A stretch of DNA of 64,000 nucleotides from Bacteroidota bacterium (GTDB lineage: Bacteria > Bacteroidota > Bacteroidia > Chitinophagales > Chitinophagaceae): the NCBI GenBank assembly GCA_023416995.1, contig JAEZGI010000035.1, positions 62,001-126,000 on the forward strand, given 5' to 3'. The position numbers and the translations under genes are program-made. Below, one piece after another: positions 33,813 to 42,676 of the stretch. Below the pieces are notes generated by a model. It was given only the letters and a program-made list of their open reading frames with translations, was not told the DNA's origin and did no database searches. Numbering within the stretch: the first letter of the stretch is position 1; each line of letters begins with the position of its first letter.

Positions 33813-36074
33813 TTAGAGACTGCTATTAATAATATCCTGGGTTCTATCGACACCAAGACTGATAAAACATCCTATGAAACCGAACCGTTTAGCTGTAGGA
33901 AGAATGGCACTCTTCCTGCTGCCATCGGCTGAATAATTATAGCCAAACACCTGGTTGCTGCCCAACACATTGGTAAGTGAAACAACCCAAACCACAAATT
34001 TTTTAGCGCTTGCGTTACCAATGTTAGGCAGGTAGTTAATACTTATACTCATACTATGATAGTCGATGGTCTTTCCCTGGTCAGCAATCACATATTTTGC
34101 CTCCGCATTATTGTAACGGAGATTGTAATATGGTCGCCCTGTAGCATAGGTATAAGACCCATTGAACTGTGTTTTTAACTTAGTTACAAATTTCTTTACC
34201 ACCAGGTTGCCTGTATGTTTCGTTGCGAAATTCGGTTGCATGGCAAAAGGAAAATTCAGATAATCTCTTTTTGTATCGAGATAGGAATACGAAATCCAGT
34301 AATCAAAATTTTTGAAAGTTTTTTTGTCGCGCCAGAACAGTTCAATGCCGCCTGCATATCCTGATCCTCCGTTACCTATGCTATCGGTGATGTTGTTGCC
34401 TGCGGTGCTGTAGGTTTTCACAAGATCACTGTACTTTTTATAAAAAGCTTCAACACGGAAAGTACTGACACTGGTTACTTTTTGAAAGTTCAGGATATAG
34501 TGTTCGGCTTTTGTGTAAAGCAAGTCGTCATAACGGAAATTCTGGAGGAAATAGTTCTTTTCCGGCTTTTGATAAAAAATACCATAAGCCAGTGATGCCT
34601 GCGCGTTAGGTGCCACCTTATATGCGAGCGAAATCCTGGGAACAATATTCGACTTATCCAGCAGTGAGGAACGCTCCATTCGTCCGCCAATTTTTGCAGC
34701 CAGGTCATTCGTGACATAGAAATCAGCTTCTGCGAAGGCCGCGCTGTATTTATCTTCTACCAATGTTGATGCGCCCGATACATAGCGGTTATCAAAAACA
34801 TTCTTGTCTCTGAAATAAAGAAACTCACCACCAAATCTGAAAGTGCTGATGCCCCAGAGTCTTTTATCAATAACAGCCTTAGCCTGGCTAAGACTACCAT
34901 TGGCATCAAGGTTAAAAGATTTGGAATTGTAAGGTGCATCATTCAGAAACAGCGGCTTATCATTTTGATCCTGTAACTGGCTTGCAATATCATCCGTGTT
35001 GGTGCTGAACGATGCACCTATGTTTAACTTCCAGCCCGCAGCCAGACGCTCTTTCCAGGAAAGATTAGCATATAGATTGAAGTTTTTTAAAGCGAAAGAT
35101 GATTTTAACAGACTTGAATCAACGTCAGGGCGGCGAACACCAATATTGCTTGTATTGAAATAAGTATAAAATTTAAGAATCCCGGTTTTCGAGGTTTTAA
35201 CTCTGAAGTTGAATTCACCATTATGTAACTCTGGTATTTTGAAATTATCAACCCGTTGTTTTACGACAGCGAAATAAGCAGCAAGATTTGTATAGTTGTA
35301 ATTGATGCCCCAACTCGCTTTTTTATTTTTTGCCAGATGCTGATAACCTGCGTTGGCACCTACGGTAGACAAGCCAAAATCGGCAGAACTGCGTTCAGCA
35401 ATATCTACTGATTCAAGTATAAGTGCTGATGAAAGGGCCTGTCCATATAAGGCGGAATATCCCCCGGAACTAAAGACTGTCCCTTTGAAAATAAATGGTG
35501 AAAAGCGGCCTCTCTGTGCGATGTCCGGTACACTGCTGAAAAAGAAATTATTGACCAGTGTACCATCAATAAACACCCGGGTTTCTTCAGCGGTGCCACC
35601 TCTTACAAACAAACCACCATTCTCACCCACCTGCTGGGTTCCTGGCAAGGTGCGAATTGCCCCTGTTATGTCCGCATTAGCGCTGGCAGTGGTAACGATG
35701 TCTATCGAACTCAGCACCGTGGTCCGTCTTGTATCACTTGCTTCAAAACTCCCTGCCGTTATCACAACCGCGGTTAATTCATTCGGCTCTTGTTTCAATG
35801 CCACCCCTAAGGTGAGGGTTCCCCCATTTGCATTTACGGGCTGTTCATAAATTCTAAAACCGATACTACTTACTACCAGGATCTGTTCCCCCTGTTCGGA
35901 CGTGACAAACCGAAACAGGCCGGTACTGTCACTCGTGGTACCATCATAAGAATCTTTAATTGAGATGCTGGCTCCGGCAACCGGTTTGCCTTTATTGTCT
36001 TTCACCGAGCCGGTGATCGTGGTCTGCGCGTTTCCGAACAAACAGGCTAATAGCAGGACGATAAGTATTGGCAT
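33813..36074 (-). CDS. TonB-dependent outer-membrane receptor with CarboxypepD_reg-like domain
   Basis: A 753-residue receptor: signal peptide (about 1-16), a carboxypeptidase-regulatory-like domain (TITGSVKDNKGKPVAGASISIKD, about 18-100), a plug domain (about 110-225, with LPGTQQVGENGGLFVRGG) and a 22-strand barrel to the C-terminus. It is shorter than SusC proteins and has no SusD partner, so it belongs to the non-SusC receptors of peptides, metals or other small cargo. It is the first gene of a strand-wise run with the TPR protein, membrane pair and HTH regulator. Confidence 0.9.
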   Translation of the reverse strand: MPILIVLLLACLFGNAQTTITGSVKDNKGKPVAGASISIKDSYDGTTSDSTGLFRFVTSEQGEQILVVSSIGFRIYEQPVNANGGTLTLGVALKQEPNELTAVVITAGSFEASDTRRTTVLSSIDIVTTASANADITGAIRTLPGTQQVGENGGLFVRGGTAEETRVFIDGTLVNNFFFSSVPDIAQRGRFSPFIFKGTVFSSGGYSALYGQALSSALILESVDIAERSSADFGLSTVGANAGYQHLAKNKKASWGINYNYTNLAAYFAVVKQRVDNFKIPELHNGEFNFRVKTSKTGILKFYTYFNTSNIGVRRPDVDSSLLKSSFALKNFNLYANLSWKERLAAGWKLNIGASFSTNTDDIASQLQDQNDKPLFLNDAPYNSKSFNLDANGSLSQAKAVIDKRLWGISTFRFGGEFLYFRDKNVFDNRYVSGASTLVEDKYSAAFAEADFYVTNDLAAKIGGRMERSSLLDKSNIVPRISLAYKVAPNAQASLAYGIFYQKPEKNYFLQNFRYDDLLYTKAEHYILNFQKVTSVSTFRVEAFYKKYSDLVKTYSTAGNNITDSIGNGGSGYAGGIELFWRDKKTFKNFDYWISYSYLDTKRDYLNFPFAMQPNFATKHTGNLVVKKFVTKLKTQFNGSYTYATGRPYYNLRYNNAEAKYVIADQGKTIDYHSMSISINYLPNIGNASAKKFVVWVVSLTNVLGSNQVFGYNYSADGSRKSAILPTAKRFGFIGCFISLGVDRTQDIINSSL

Positions 36075-36098
36075 ATTGTTACCAGTTATAATATGATT

Positions 36099-36130
36099 CG
36101 AAAGTAAACTAGTTTATAGTATAAACCAAA
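36099..36130 (-). promoter_or_regulatory. Promoter of the TonB receptor with a palindrome in the spacer
   Basis: Minus-strand TTTG at 36127-36130, a 20-base spacer, and TACTTTCG at 36099-36106 (one mismatch from TAnnTTTG). The spacer holds the palindrome GTTTATA-n-TATAAAC at 36112-36126, a likely operator. Confidence 0.6.
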
Positions 36131-36329
36131 TTAATTTTTTTAACTCTGCCTGATGGTTTACCCTCAGACAGGTTGTCACCCATGTCAGACAGGCGATAAA
36201 TAATGAATCGGTACGAACTTTAAACGGCTGATTATAAACCGATTACCACCCCCAAGTTGACTTGATTACTGAATGCGATTTTTACGTGTGTTTCTACCAG
36301 TAACCCGGCTGAAAGATCAGTGGCATTTC

Positions 36330-36337
36330 TACTTTTG
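36330..36337 (+). promoter_or_regulatory. -7 promoter box of the M14 carboxypeptidase gene
   Basis: TACTTTTG matches TAnnTTTG exactly, 55 bases before the ATG at 36393. The -33 region is weak. The rest of the 36075-36392 gap holds only the divergent TonB-receptor promoter. Confidence 0.45.
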
Positions 36338-36392
36338 AAGTATTGAAATATCGCCGTACCTAACATCCAGTTAGCTCCTAATCTCCAACCCT

Positions 36393-38843
36393 ATGTTAAA
36401 ACAGACCATTGCATCGTGCATGTCCATCATGCTCATTGCCGCAGCACAAATTGCGTCTGCACAGACAATTTATTCGCGGGTAAGGATTGACCTGCCCGGT
36501 GAAGGGATGCAGGCGCTGCACAAACTTGATCTTGATGCTGATCACGGCGAATTTGACCGTTATTCACAGACTTTTACCACCACCCTGCCCAGGGAAGAAA
36601 TCCAGAAACTTCAGCTCGCGGGCCTGCGTTTTACAGTGATAGTACCCGATGAGGTAGCAGCTTTCCAGGAAACCGCTGTGCGTGAACAGGAAGCAATTAC
36701 AACGTTAGGGCAATCACAAAAATTTCATTTTGATAACTCCTGCGCGCCGCATCTTACGCAGATTGCAAAACCCGCTGGTTTCATCACCGGCTCATACGGG
36801 GGGTATTACACATTTGCCGAGATGAGATCACGTATTGACTCGCTGGTGAACCATTACCCTCATCTCGTGCAGAAGATCGTGTTGCCGCAGACAACGTTGG
36901 GTGGAAGACCTTTGATCGTTGTGAAGATATCAGACAACGTGACGACTTCCGAGAATGAACCAAAGGCACTTTACACAGGCTTACATCATGCGCGGGAAGG
37001 CATGAGCATGATGAACCTGTTTTTCTTCATGCAATACCTTGTAGAGAACTATCAGACAGATGCACGAATCAAAGCACTTGTTGATAGCCGTGAGTTATAT
37101 TTCCTTCCTTGTGTGAATCCTGATGGCTATGTTTTCAATGAAACAAATACACCATTGGGTGGAGGTATGTGGCGAAAAAACCGGCGCGTAAACGGCAGTA
37201 GCCGGTATGGTGTTGATCTTAACAGGAACTATGGTGTAGATTGGGGAGTAACCGGACCCAATATCAACATCTCAACCAACCCTTCAAGCGATTCATACAT
37301 CGGTCCATCTGCATTTTCTGAACCTGAAACGCAGGCCATCAGGCAGTTCTCACAAACGCATCGGTTCAGGATCGTAATTGATCATCACGCTTATGGAAAC
37401 TATTATGTAACGCCATATGGGGTGCCGGCAAATCATTCCTTTACAACTGCAGATACAAAATTTTATAAATATGCATCAGCTTTAATGGCCAGGTATAACA
37501 ATTATTTTGCCGGCGATGGTATGGAAACCGTACAATATTATGCAGTTGGAAACTCACGGGACTATCACATGGTCGGTGATCTCGGTATTGGTGCAAAGGC
37601 TAAAACCTATGGGTATACTGTTGAAGTAGGACCATCAAATCTTGGGTTCTGGCCCTCACAGGCAAACATACTTCCTTTGGCAAAATCTATGTTTTATGCA
37701 AATATGCAGATGGCCTACATGGCCGGTGCATATTATGAAATACAGGACAGGGATAGAATGGCAGTTACAAACACAACAGGAAATTTCAGGTTCTCATTAT
37801 TGAATATCGGACTTGCCAATGACCCCGTGACGGTACGCGTTATACCCCTCCAGAATATACAATCTGTTGGAGCACCTTATACAAGGGCGGGACTAAGCAA
37901 TTATGGTGACAGTGTGCATGCCGCAATATCCTATAACCTCTTGCCGGGAATTCAACCAGGTTCAAAAATCAGGTTTGTTTATGAGATCAGTACCGGTGGA
38001 GTAGTATTGAATGACACCATTGAAAAGATATTTCAGCCTGTCAGTTTATTATATGATGGATTGGAGTCAGGGACCGGTAACTGGACGCTTACAGGTAGCT
38101 GGGCGTCTACAACATCCACTTCATTTGAAGGTGCAAGAGCATTGACAGAATCTCCGTCAGGAAACTATCCGTCTAACGCAAGTACTACTGCAATGTACAG
38201 GCAACCACTTGATCTTACCAATGCTTCGGCTGCATACCTTTCTTTCTGGGTTAAACACAGAACACAGAATGGGCCCGATAAATTACAAATACAAATATCT
38301 GCTTCAGGGGTTACGGGAACCGGTTTTACATCTGTATGTGGCCAGCATACCGTAGCCGAGAATGCTGCACCGGCGCTAACAGGGGTGCGTGAAAACTGGA
38401 CACGTGAAACGGTTGATCTTTCGGACTATGTTGGCTCAGGAAACGTCGGATTGCGTTTCTTATTTACATCCAATGGTTCGGGTGTGGACGATGGATTTTA
38501 TATCGACAACATAGAAGTAGTCAAAGCCCCGGCTATTGTTCTTCACAAACCTATTGAACCTGCACCACCACTTCTCGAAATGACAACATCTTCGGGAATG
38601 GTCACTATGTATCCGAACCCGGTTTCAAACAAGATTTATATCAGGTATAACGGCAGTGCACAAACGAAACTTCAGTTCCGCTTATCGTCGGCTACCGGTG
38701 TGACTGTCTCAACAAAACTAAAAGAACTAAAAACAAACGATGTAGTAGATTTTGATGTTTCGAACTTGAAAAACCAATTGTATATTCTTACCGTGCTGGA
38801 TCCTTCAGGAGGACGGCAAGCGGTATTCAAAGTGTTGAAGTAA
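36393..38843 (+). CDS. Secreted M14 zinc carboxypeptidase with T9SS sorting domain
   Basis: An 816-residue secreted metallopeptidase. Signal peptide (about 1-23, ending QIASA); propeptide-like region to about 130; M14 catalytic domain with zinc ligands His199 and Glu202 in HHAREG, a His in DHHAYGN and the catalytic Glu in YTVEVG; then a MAM-like jelly-roll domain (LESGTGNWTLTGSW, FWVKHR, FYIDNIEV) and a T9SS domain starting at MYPNPVSNKI. It removes C-terminal amino acids from peptides outside the cell. It is followed 39 bases later by another T9SS gene. Confidence 0.92.
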   Translation: MLKQTIASCMSIMLIAAAQIASAQTIYSRVRIDLPGEGMQALHKLDLDADHGEFDRYSQTFTTTLPREEIQKLQLAGLRFTVIVPDEVAAFQETAVREQEAITTLGQSQKFHFDNSCAPHLTQIAKPAGFITGSYGGYYTFAEMRSRIDSLVNHYPHLVQKIVLPQTTLGGRPLIVVKISDNVTTSENEPKALYTGLHHAREGMSMMNLFFFMQYLVENYQTDARIKALVDSRELYFLPCVNPDGYVFNETNTPLGGGMWRKNRRVNGSSRYGVDLNRNYGVDWGVTGPNINISTNPSSDSYIGPSAFSEPETQAIRQFSQTHRFRIVIDHHAYGNYYVTPYGVPANHSFTTADTKFYKYASALMARYNNYFAGDGMETVQYYAVGNSRDYHMVGDLGIGAKAKTYGYTVEVGPSNLGFWPSQANILPLAKSMFYANMQMAYMAGAYYEIQDRDRMAVTNTTGNFRFSLLNIGLANDPVTVRVIPLQNIQSVGAPYTRAGLSNYGDSVHAAISYNLLPGIQPGSKIRFVYEISTGGVVLNDTIEKIFQPVSLLYDGLESGTGNWTLTGSWASTTSTSFEGARALTESPSGNYPSNASTTAMYRQPLDLTNASAAYLSFWVKHRTQNGPDKLQIQISASGVTGTGFTSVCGQHTVAENAAPALTGVRENWTRETVDLSDYVGSGNVGLRFLFTSNGSGVDDGFYIDNIEVVKAPAIVLHKPIEPAPPLLEMTTSSGMVTMYPNPVSNKIYIRYNGSAQTKLQFRLSSATGVTVSTKLKELKTNDVVDFDVSNLKNQLYILTVLDPSGGRQAVFKVLK

Positions 38844-38882
38844 TTATCCAGACCATGAAAAACCTCAAATAATCCCAAGCCT

Positions 38883-41234
38883 ATGAAACCAAATTTTACA
38901 ACGTTTACGCTCTGTGCGCTATTGTTGATAGCTTCACAGTTGTTAGTGGGCCAGACGATCAACCTCAGCAAAACGGTTGACAATATCACCACGGGTTCGA
39001 CGGGTACTTTGGCAGCACAAGACCAGGTATTGGAGTACACCATAAACGTCACTAACCTGTCAACTGTCAATATTACTCTGGCAAAACTGATGGATAACGT
39101 GCCTGCGGGATCGATATATATTGCTAACTCCACGTTCCTTAATGGAACCGCAGTAGCAGATGCAGCTGGCGCAATGCCATTTAGTGGAACGGGTCGCACC
39201 ATCCAATCCCCTTCATCCTCTGCTGGTATCTTGCGACCTAATACACCTGCGGTGGTGAGATTCAGGGTTCGGGTAACGGCCAATGGCGGTAACATCACTA
39301 ATTACGCCGTGTTAGAGTGTAACTACCAGGGCTCACCTGTGGTTCAAAGCACGAATACTGTTTTCACAAACCTTGCACAGGATCCTACCTGTTCGCAAAT
39401 ATTTCAATCAACATCCAGTACGAGTTCGGGCACTCCGCAAGGAAGCCCCAGCAGGCCTTATCGTTACATAAAATTGTTGAACACCAGCAATGGTTCGGGG
39501 GGAAGTGTTATCTATGACGGCGCAACCGGCGCTTGTTTCAATGCAGTTACCGGAGCCGCACTGTCTTCCGGAACTGTTTTATTGTACGCTTCGGCAATTG
39601 CATACGAGAAGGCATCGAATCGCATCTATTTTGTAAACAATAACAGTGGCGCCCCTCAGGATCTTAGTTATATAGATCTTAACACCAGCCCGGTATCAGC
39701 CAAAAAGTTCGTCGGTTATCCACTTGAAACCACAACAGGCAGTGGTTACAATGTAAACCGCATGTCATTTGCTTCTGACGGATACGGTTATGCCATCACT
39801 GAAAACGGTCGCGACATTATCCGGTTCTCCATGCACCCGGTTACAGGTCTGCCGGTTATCGTTCGAATGGGGGCATTGCTAAACGGTGCATCAAACGGAA
39901 GCATGGACATACTTAATGAAAAGGGTGGCGACATTTTTGGAGACGGATCTGGTAATCTCTACCTCGTAGCCAATTCCAGTAATCTTTATAAGATCAATCC
40001 CAATACAAGAGTTTCAACATTTCTTGGTTCGGTTAATCCTTTCCCCGGCACTTCCAATTCAATTGCAGTTGATGCGGCAGGCAATGTGTTTATAGGTGGG
40101 GCCTATCAAAATGTGTTTAACGTAAATCTCGCGACCATGCAGGCATCATCGATCAGCGGCGGAACAAACAGTTCAGTCTGGACGAATGGTGATTACACGA
40201 GTTGTGCGTTCCCAGTACTGGCACCTGCACTCACTGCCAACAAAACCTATCGAAATCTGAACGGCCGCCCATTTGTAGTTGGAGGAGACACCGTTGAATA
40301 CCGTATTGAAGTTTCGAACACAGGTAACATCAACGCGGCAGGCGTGCGGTTATACGATGGTATTCCTGCTTCAACCAATTATATTCCAAATAGTACCCGC
40401 CTTAATGGCACCCTCATACCTGATGTAAGCGGACAAATGCCGTTTTCGTTTACTGGCGGTCGTCTTATCAATACTGTTGGTGAGCAACCTGGTATCATCA
40501 AACCCGGCGCTTCGAATACAGTAGTGATGACCTTCCGTGCCAAAATTGATCCCTTACATTATGTATGTAATCAATCGCGCATTACGCTGCTGGATGATAA
40601 TGGCAATACCATGTTTGTAAACTCTGATGATCCAACCCAGCCTGGCGGACAAAACCCTACCTGTTTTTATTCAGATGGCGTTTTACCAGCAACAAATATT
40701 GAATTCAATGGTTCTGTCTACAATAACCAGAGTTTACTAAAGTGGATAGTCAGGACCGACCAGGAAGTTGCAAGCTATGTGGTGGAATTCTCAGAAGATG
40801 GTCTTGCATTTAAAACGGTAGGTTCATTGCCAGCCAAGGCTAACGGTTCAATTGAAAACACTTATGAGTTGAAGGATGGAACAAACTTCAGCACAAGCAG
40901 ATTTTACCGGCTTAAATTAATTGGCAAAAACAAACTGACGACTTATTCGAAAGTAATAAGCCTGTCGGCTTCGAAAGAAAATACCGTGTCCGTTTTGCCA
41001 AATCCTTTTGTACAGGAGCTAAATGTAACACTGCAACTGAAAACGGCTGAACAGGTTTCGATACGTCTCATAGATCTGCAGGGGCATGTAGTAAGGCATA
41101 TACAACAGCCGCTTACCGTTGGAAGTCACCAGGTGAAGTTGCGGGTAGATGGTAGCCTTGCAGCAGGAGTTTATATACTTGAGGCTTATACCGGCAGTAA
41201 AAAGCTATTGAATCAAAAAGTTATCAAACGTTAA
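38883..41234 (+). CDS. Secreted protein with two DUF11 repeats and T9SS sorting domain
   Basis: A 783-residue protein: signal peptide (about 1-23), a first DUF11 repeat (about 25-155, with LEYTINVTNLS and IANSTFLNG), a region of about 300 residues rich in Gly/Asn/Ser that reads like a beta-propeller, a second DUF11 repeat (VEYRIEVSNTG and IPNSTRLNGTLIPD), a fibronectin-like region and a T9SS domain (VLPNPFVQEL). The two repeats align with each other over about 90 residues. The role is probably in adhesion or the surface layer. It ends in a terminator. Confidence 0.85.
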   Translation: MKPNFTTFTLCALLLIASQLLVGQTINLSKTVDNITTGSTGTLAAQDQVLEYTINVTNLSTVNITLAKLMDNVPAGSIYIANSTFLNGTAVADAAGAMPFSGTGRTIQSPSSSAGILRPNTPAVVRFRVRVTANGGNITNYAVLECNYQGSPVVQSTNTVFTNLAQDPTCSQIFQSTSSTSSGTPQGSPSRPYRYIKLLNTSNGSGGSVIYDGATGACFNAVTGAALSSGTVLLYASAIAYEKASNRIYFVNNNSGAPQDLSYIDLNTSPVSAKKFVGYPLETTTGSGYNVNRMSFASDGYGYAITENGRDIIRFSMHPVTGLPVIVRMGALLNGASNGSMDILNEKGGDIFGDGSGNLYLVANSSNLYKINPNTRVSTFLGSVNPFPGTSNSIAVDAAGNVFIGGAYQNVFNVNLATMQASSISGGTNSSVWTNGDYTSCAFPVLAPALTANKTYRNLNGRPFVVGGDTVEYRIEVSNTGNINAAGVRLYDGIPASTNYIPNSTRLNGTLIPDVSGQMPFSFTGGRLINTVGEQPGIIKPGASNTVVMTFRAKIDPLHYVCNQSRITLLDDNGNTMFVNSDDPTQPGGQNPTCFYSDGVLPATNIEFNGSVYNNQSLLKWIVRTDQEVASYVVEFSEDGLAFKTVGSLPAKANGSIENTYELKDGTNFSTSRFYRLKLIGKNKLTTYSKVISLSASKENTVSVLPNPFVQELNVTLQLKTAEQVSIRLIDLQGHVVRHIQQPLTVGSHQVKLRVDGSLAAGVYILEAYTGSKKLLNQKVIKR

Positions 41235-41260
41235 ATTGAGAGCAGGCAATTTGAATAAAG

Positions 41261-41295
41261 CGGCGGTGCGTTTTGCATCGCCGTTTTGTTTTGTT
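41261..41295 (+). terminator. Intrinsic terminator after the DUF11 gene
   Basis: A 9-bp stem with one G:T pair (CGGCGGTGC at 41261-41269, GCATCGCCG at 41275-41283), loop GTTTT, followed by TTTTGTTTTG. Confidence 0.75.
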
Positions 41296-41450
41296 GACCA
41301 GCAGCTGTGCCAGTGGTATACAATCATGAGCTTGTATCAGGAATGTAACACAACTCGTGACCCGGACAAAACCGATGTATAGGTTGATAGATCATTGGTG
41401 CAACAGCATATAAAGGATTTATTTATCACAACTATTCATCGAAAAAATAA

Positions 41451-41769
41451 GGCCCGGTTTAGAAAAACCAGGCCGTTGTTGATCGTACCCTTTAAAAAAT
41501 CATTCAATACGTTGAGGGTAGTACATTTTTTTAAAATGGGGCCGGCTTAGAAAAACCAGCCCGTTGTTGATCGTACCCTTTAAAAAATCATTCAGTCAAT
41601 TCAGGTAGTCAGGTTTTAAAAAGGGGCCAGGTTTAGAAAAACCAGCCCTTTGTTGATCGTACCCTTTAAAAATGAGTTGTTATATAATGATGTTCGTTGT
41701 TTTTAAGTAAGGCCCGGTCTGGAAAAACCAGGCCGTTGTTGATCGTACCCTTTAAAATAAATCATTCAA
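41451..41769. repeat. Four tandem copies of a structured 86-88 bp repeat
   Basis: Copies begin at 41451, 41539, 41625 and 41711 (steps of 88, 86 and 86 bases). Each has a hairpin of about 24 bases (a GG-rich stem, loop AGAA or GGAA) followed by the near-constant stretch GTTGATCGTACCCTTTAAAA and an A/T-rich spacer. The stem bases change on both sides between copies (GGCC/GGCC in copies 1 and 4, GGGC/GCCC in copy 2) while pairing is kept. In copies 2 and 3 the flanks (T-run, AAA, GGG) can also pair with CCCTTTAAAA to close an outer stem. The array fills most of the 579-base gap between convergent genes, which otherwise holds only the terminator at 41261. Confidence 0.85.
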
Positions 41770-41813
41770 ATGTCTTAGAGCGGGCAGCCAACGGATGTTT
41801 AAGTATCTCTCAA

Positions 41814-42413
41814 TTAATAAGTATCTTTTAATGCAACCATTAGATTTTCATAACTCTTGTTTGAAGAAGCAAGCTGGGCGGCGGTATAAACAGGTTGCTG
41901 ATTTTCGCCCACGATCTTCAGTCGGTAGTAAATAGTACCGCGTATATCCTGTGTCAGTTTATCGAAATACTGATAATCAAACTTTGCTGTTGAATCAGGA
42001 GAAGTAAATATTTGTGCAATCTCTTTGAATGGCTGGCCATTTACACTTCTTTCAATCACATAAAACACAGTATTTATGTCCTGGTATGAGGTCCAGTTGA
42101 TAACTGCTTTCCTGTTATCAAGGCAAACATTCAGACTGTTTTCAAGAACTTCCATGTTTTTTTCAGTGGCGAGCCTATGTGCATTACCGTTAGTACGTGC
42201 AAGTTTCGTCCAGTTAATGTTACCGCCTTCTGCATTATTCACTGCATCGGTCCAGGGCGTTAACGAGGCTTTATGCTGGAAACTTGATTTAACGATAGCC
42301 AGTTCCTGCGAATACACCGGCAATGACAGTATTATAATAAGAACCGGTAATAACAGTTTCCGGGCTGTAAAAAATAATAACAAATAGGGTTTAGTTTTCT
42401 GGTACGATTTCAT
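41814..42413 (-). CDS. Exported protein with fibronectin-like segment, no sorting domain
   Basis: A 199-residue protein with a signal peptide (about 1-35, ending PVYSQ) and a C-terminal segment, VINWTSYQDINTVFYVIERSVNG to IYYRLKIVG, like the beta-sandwich found just before T9SS domains in the neighbouring cargo proteins. It has no T9SS domain itself and may be a remnant or a small periplasmic relative. Its 3' side is the tandem repeat array, which could form its 3' untranslated region. Confidence 0.65.
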   Translation of the reverse strand: MKSYQKTKPYLLLFFTARKLLLPVLIIILSLPVYSQELAIVKSSFQHKASLTPWTDAVNNAEGGNINWTKLARTNGNAHRLATEKNMEVLENSLNVCLDNRKAVINWTSYQDINTVFYVIERSVNGQPFKEIAQIFTSPDSTAKFDYQYFDKLTQDIRGTIYYRLKIVGENQQPVYTAAQLASSNKSYENLMVALKDTY

Positions 42414-42630
42414 ACATGTCTATTTTAGGGGTCGGGAATTCTTACGATGGGCCCCATAGAGCATTGGAAAAACCAGCGGTTGTTTTCGAGGAAGATGGAA
42501 CGTTAAATCAGAAGATAGGTAAGGTACGGTCTTATGAAGGATGGGAGGATCAGAGCTGATCAGTAATTGATCGTGGTACAAATAAAGAAACAAAATTCTG
42601 ATATTGCAATAGGCACAAACAAAAAATCAT

Positions 42631-42655
42631 AAAAAAACCTCCCGAAGGAGGTTTT
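42631..42655 (-). terminator. Intrinsic terminator after atpA
   Basis: Minus-strand AAAACCTCC-TTCG-GGAGGTTTT, a stable stem closed by a UUCG tetraloop, continuing into a T-run. It lies 22 bases after the atpA stop, so the operon ends at atpA. Confidence 0.9.
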
Positions 42656-42676
42656 ACATTTATAATCTGAATACAA

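Noticed and set aside
41451..41769. CRISPR-like array
   Set aside because: The units are 86-88 bases with long hairpin-bearing repeats, the stretches between them are A/T-rich and partly alike, there are only four, and no cas gene is in the window.
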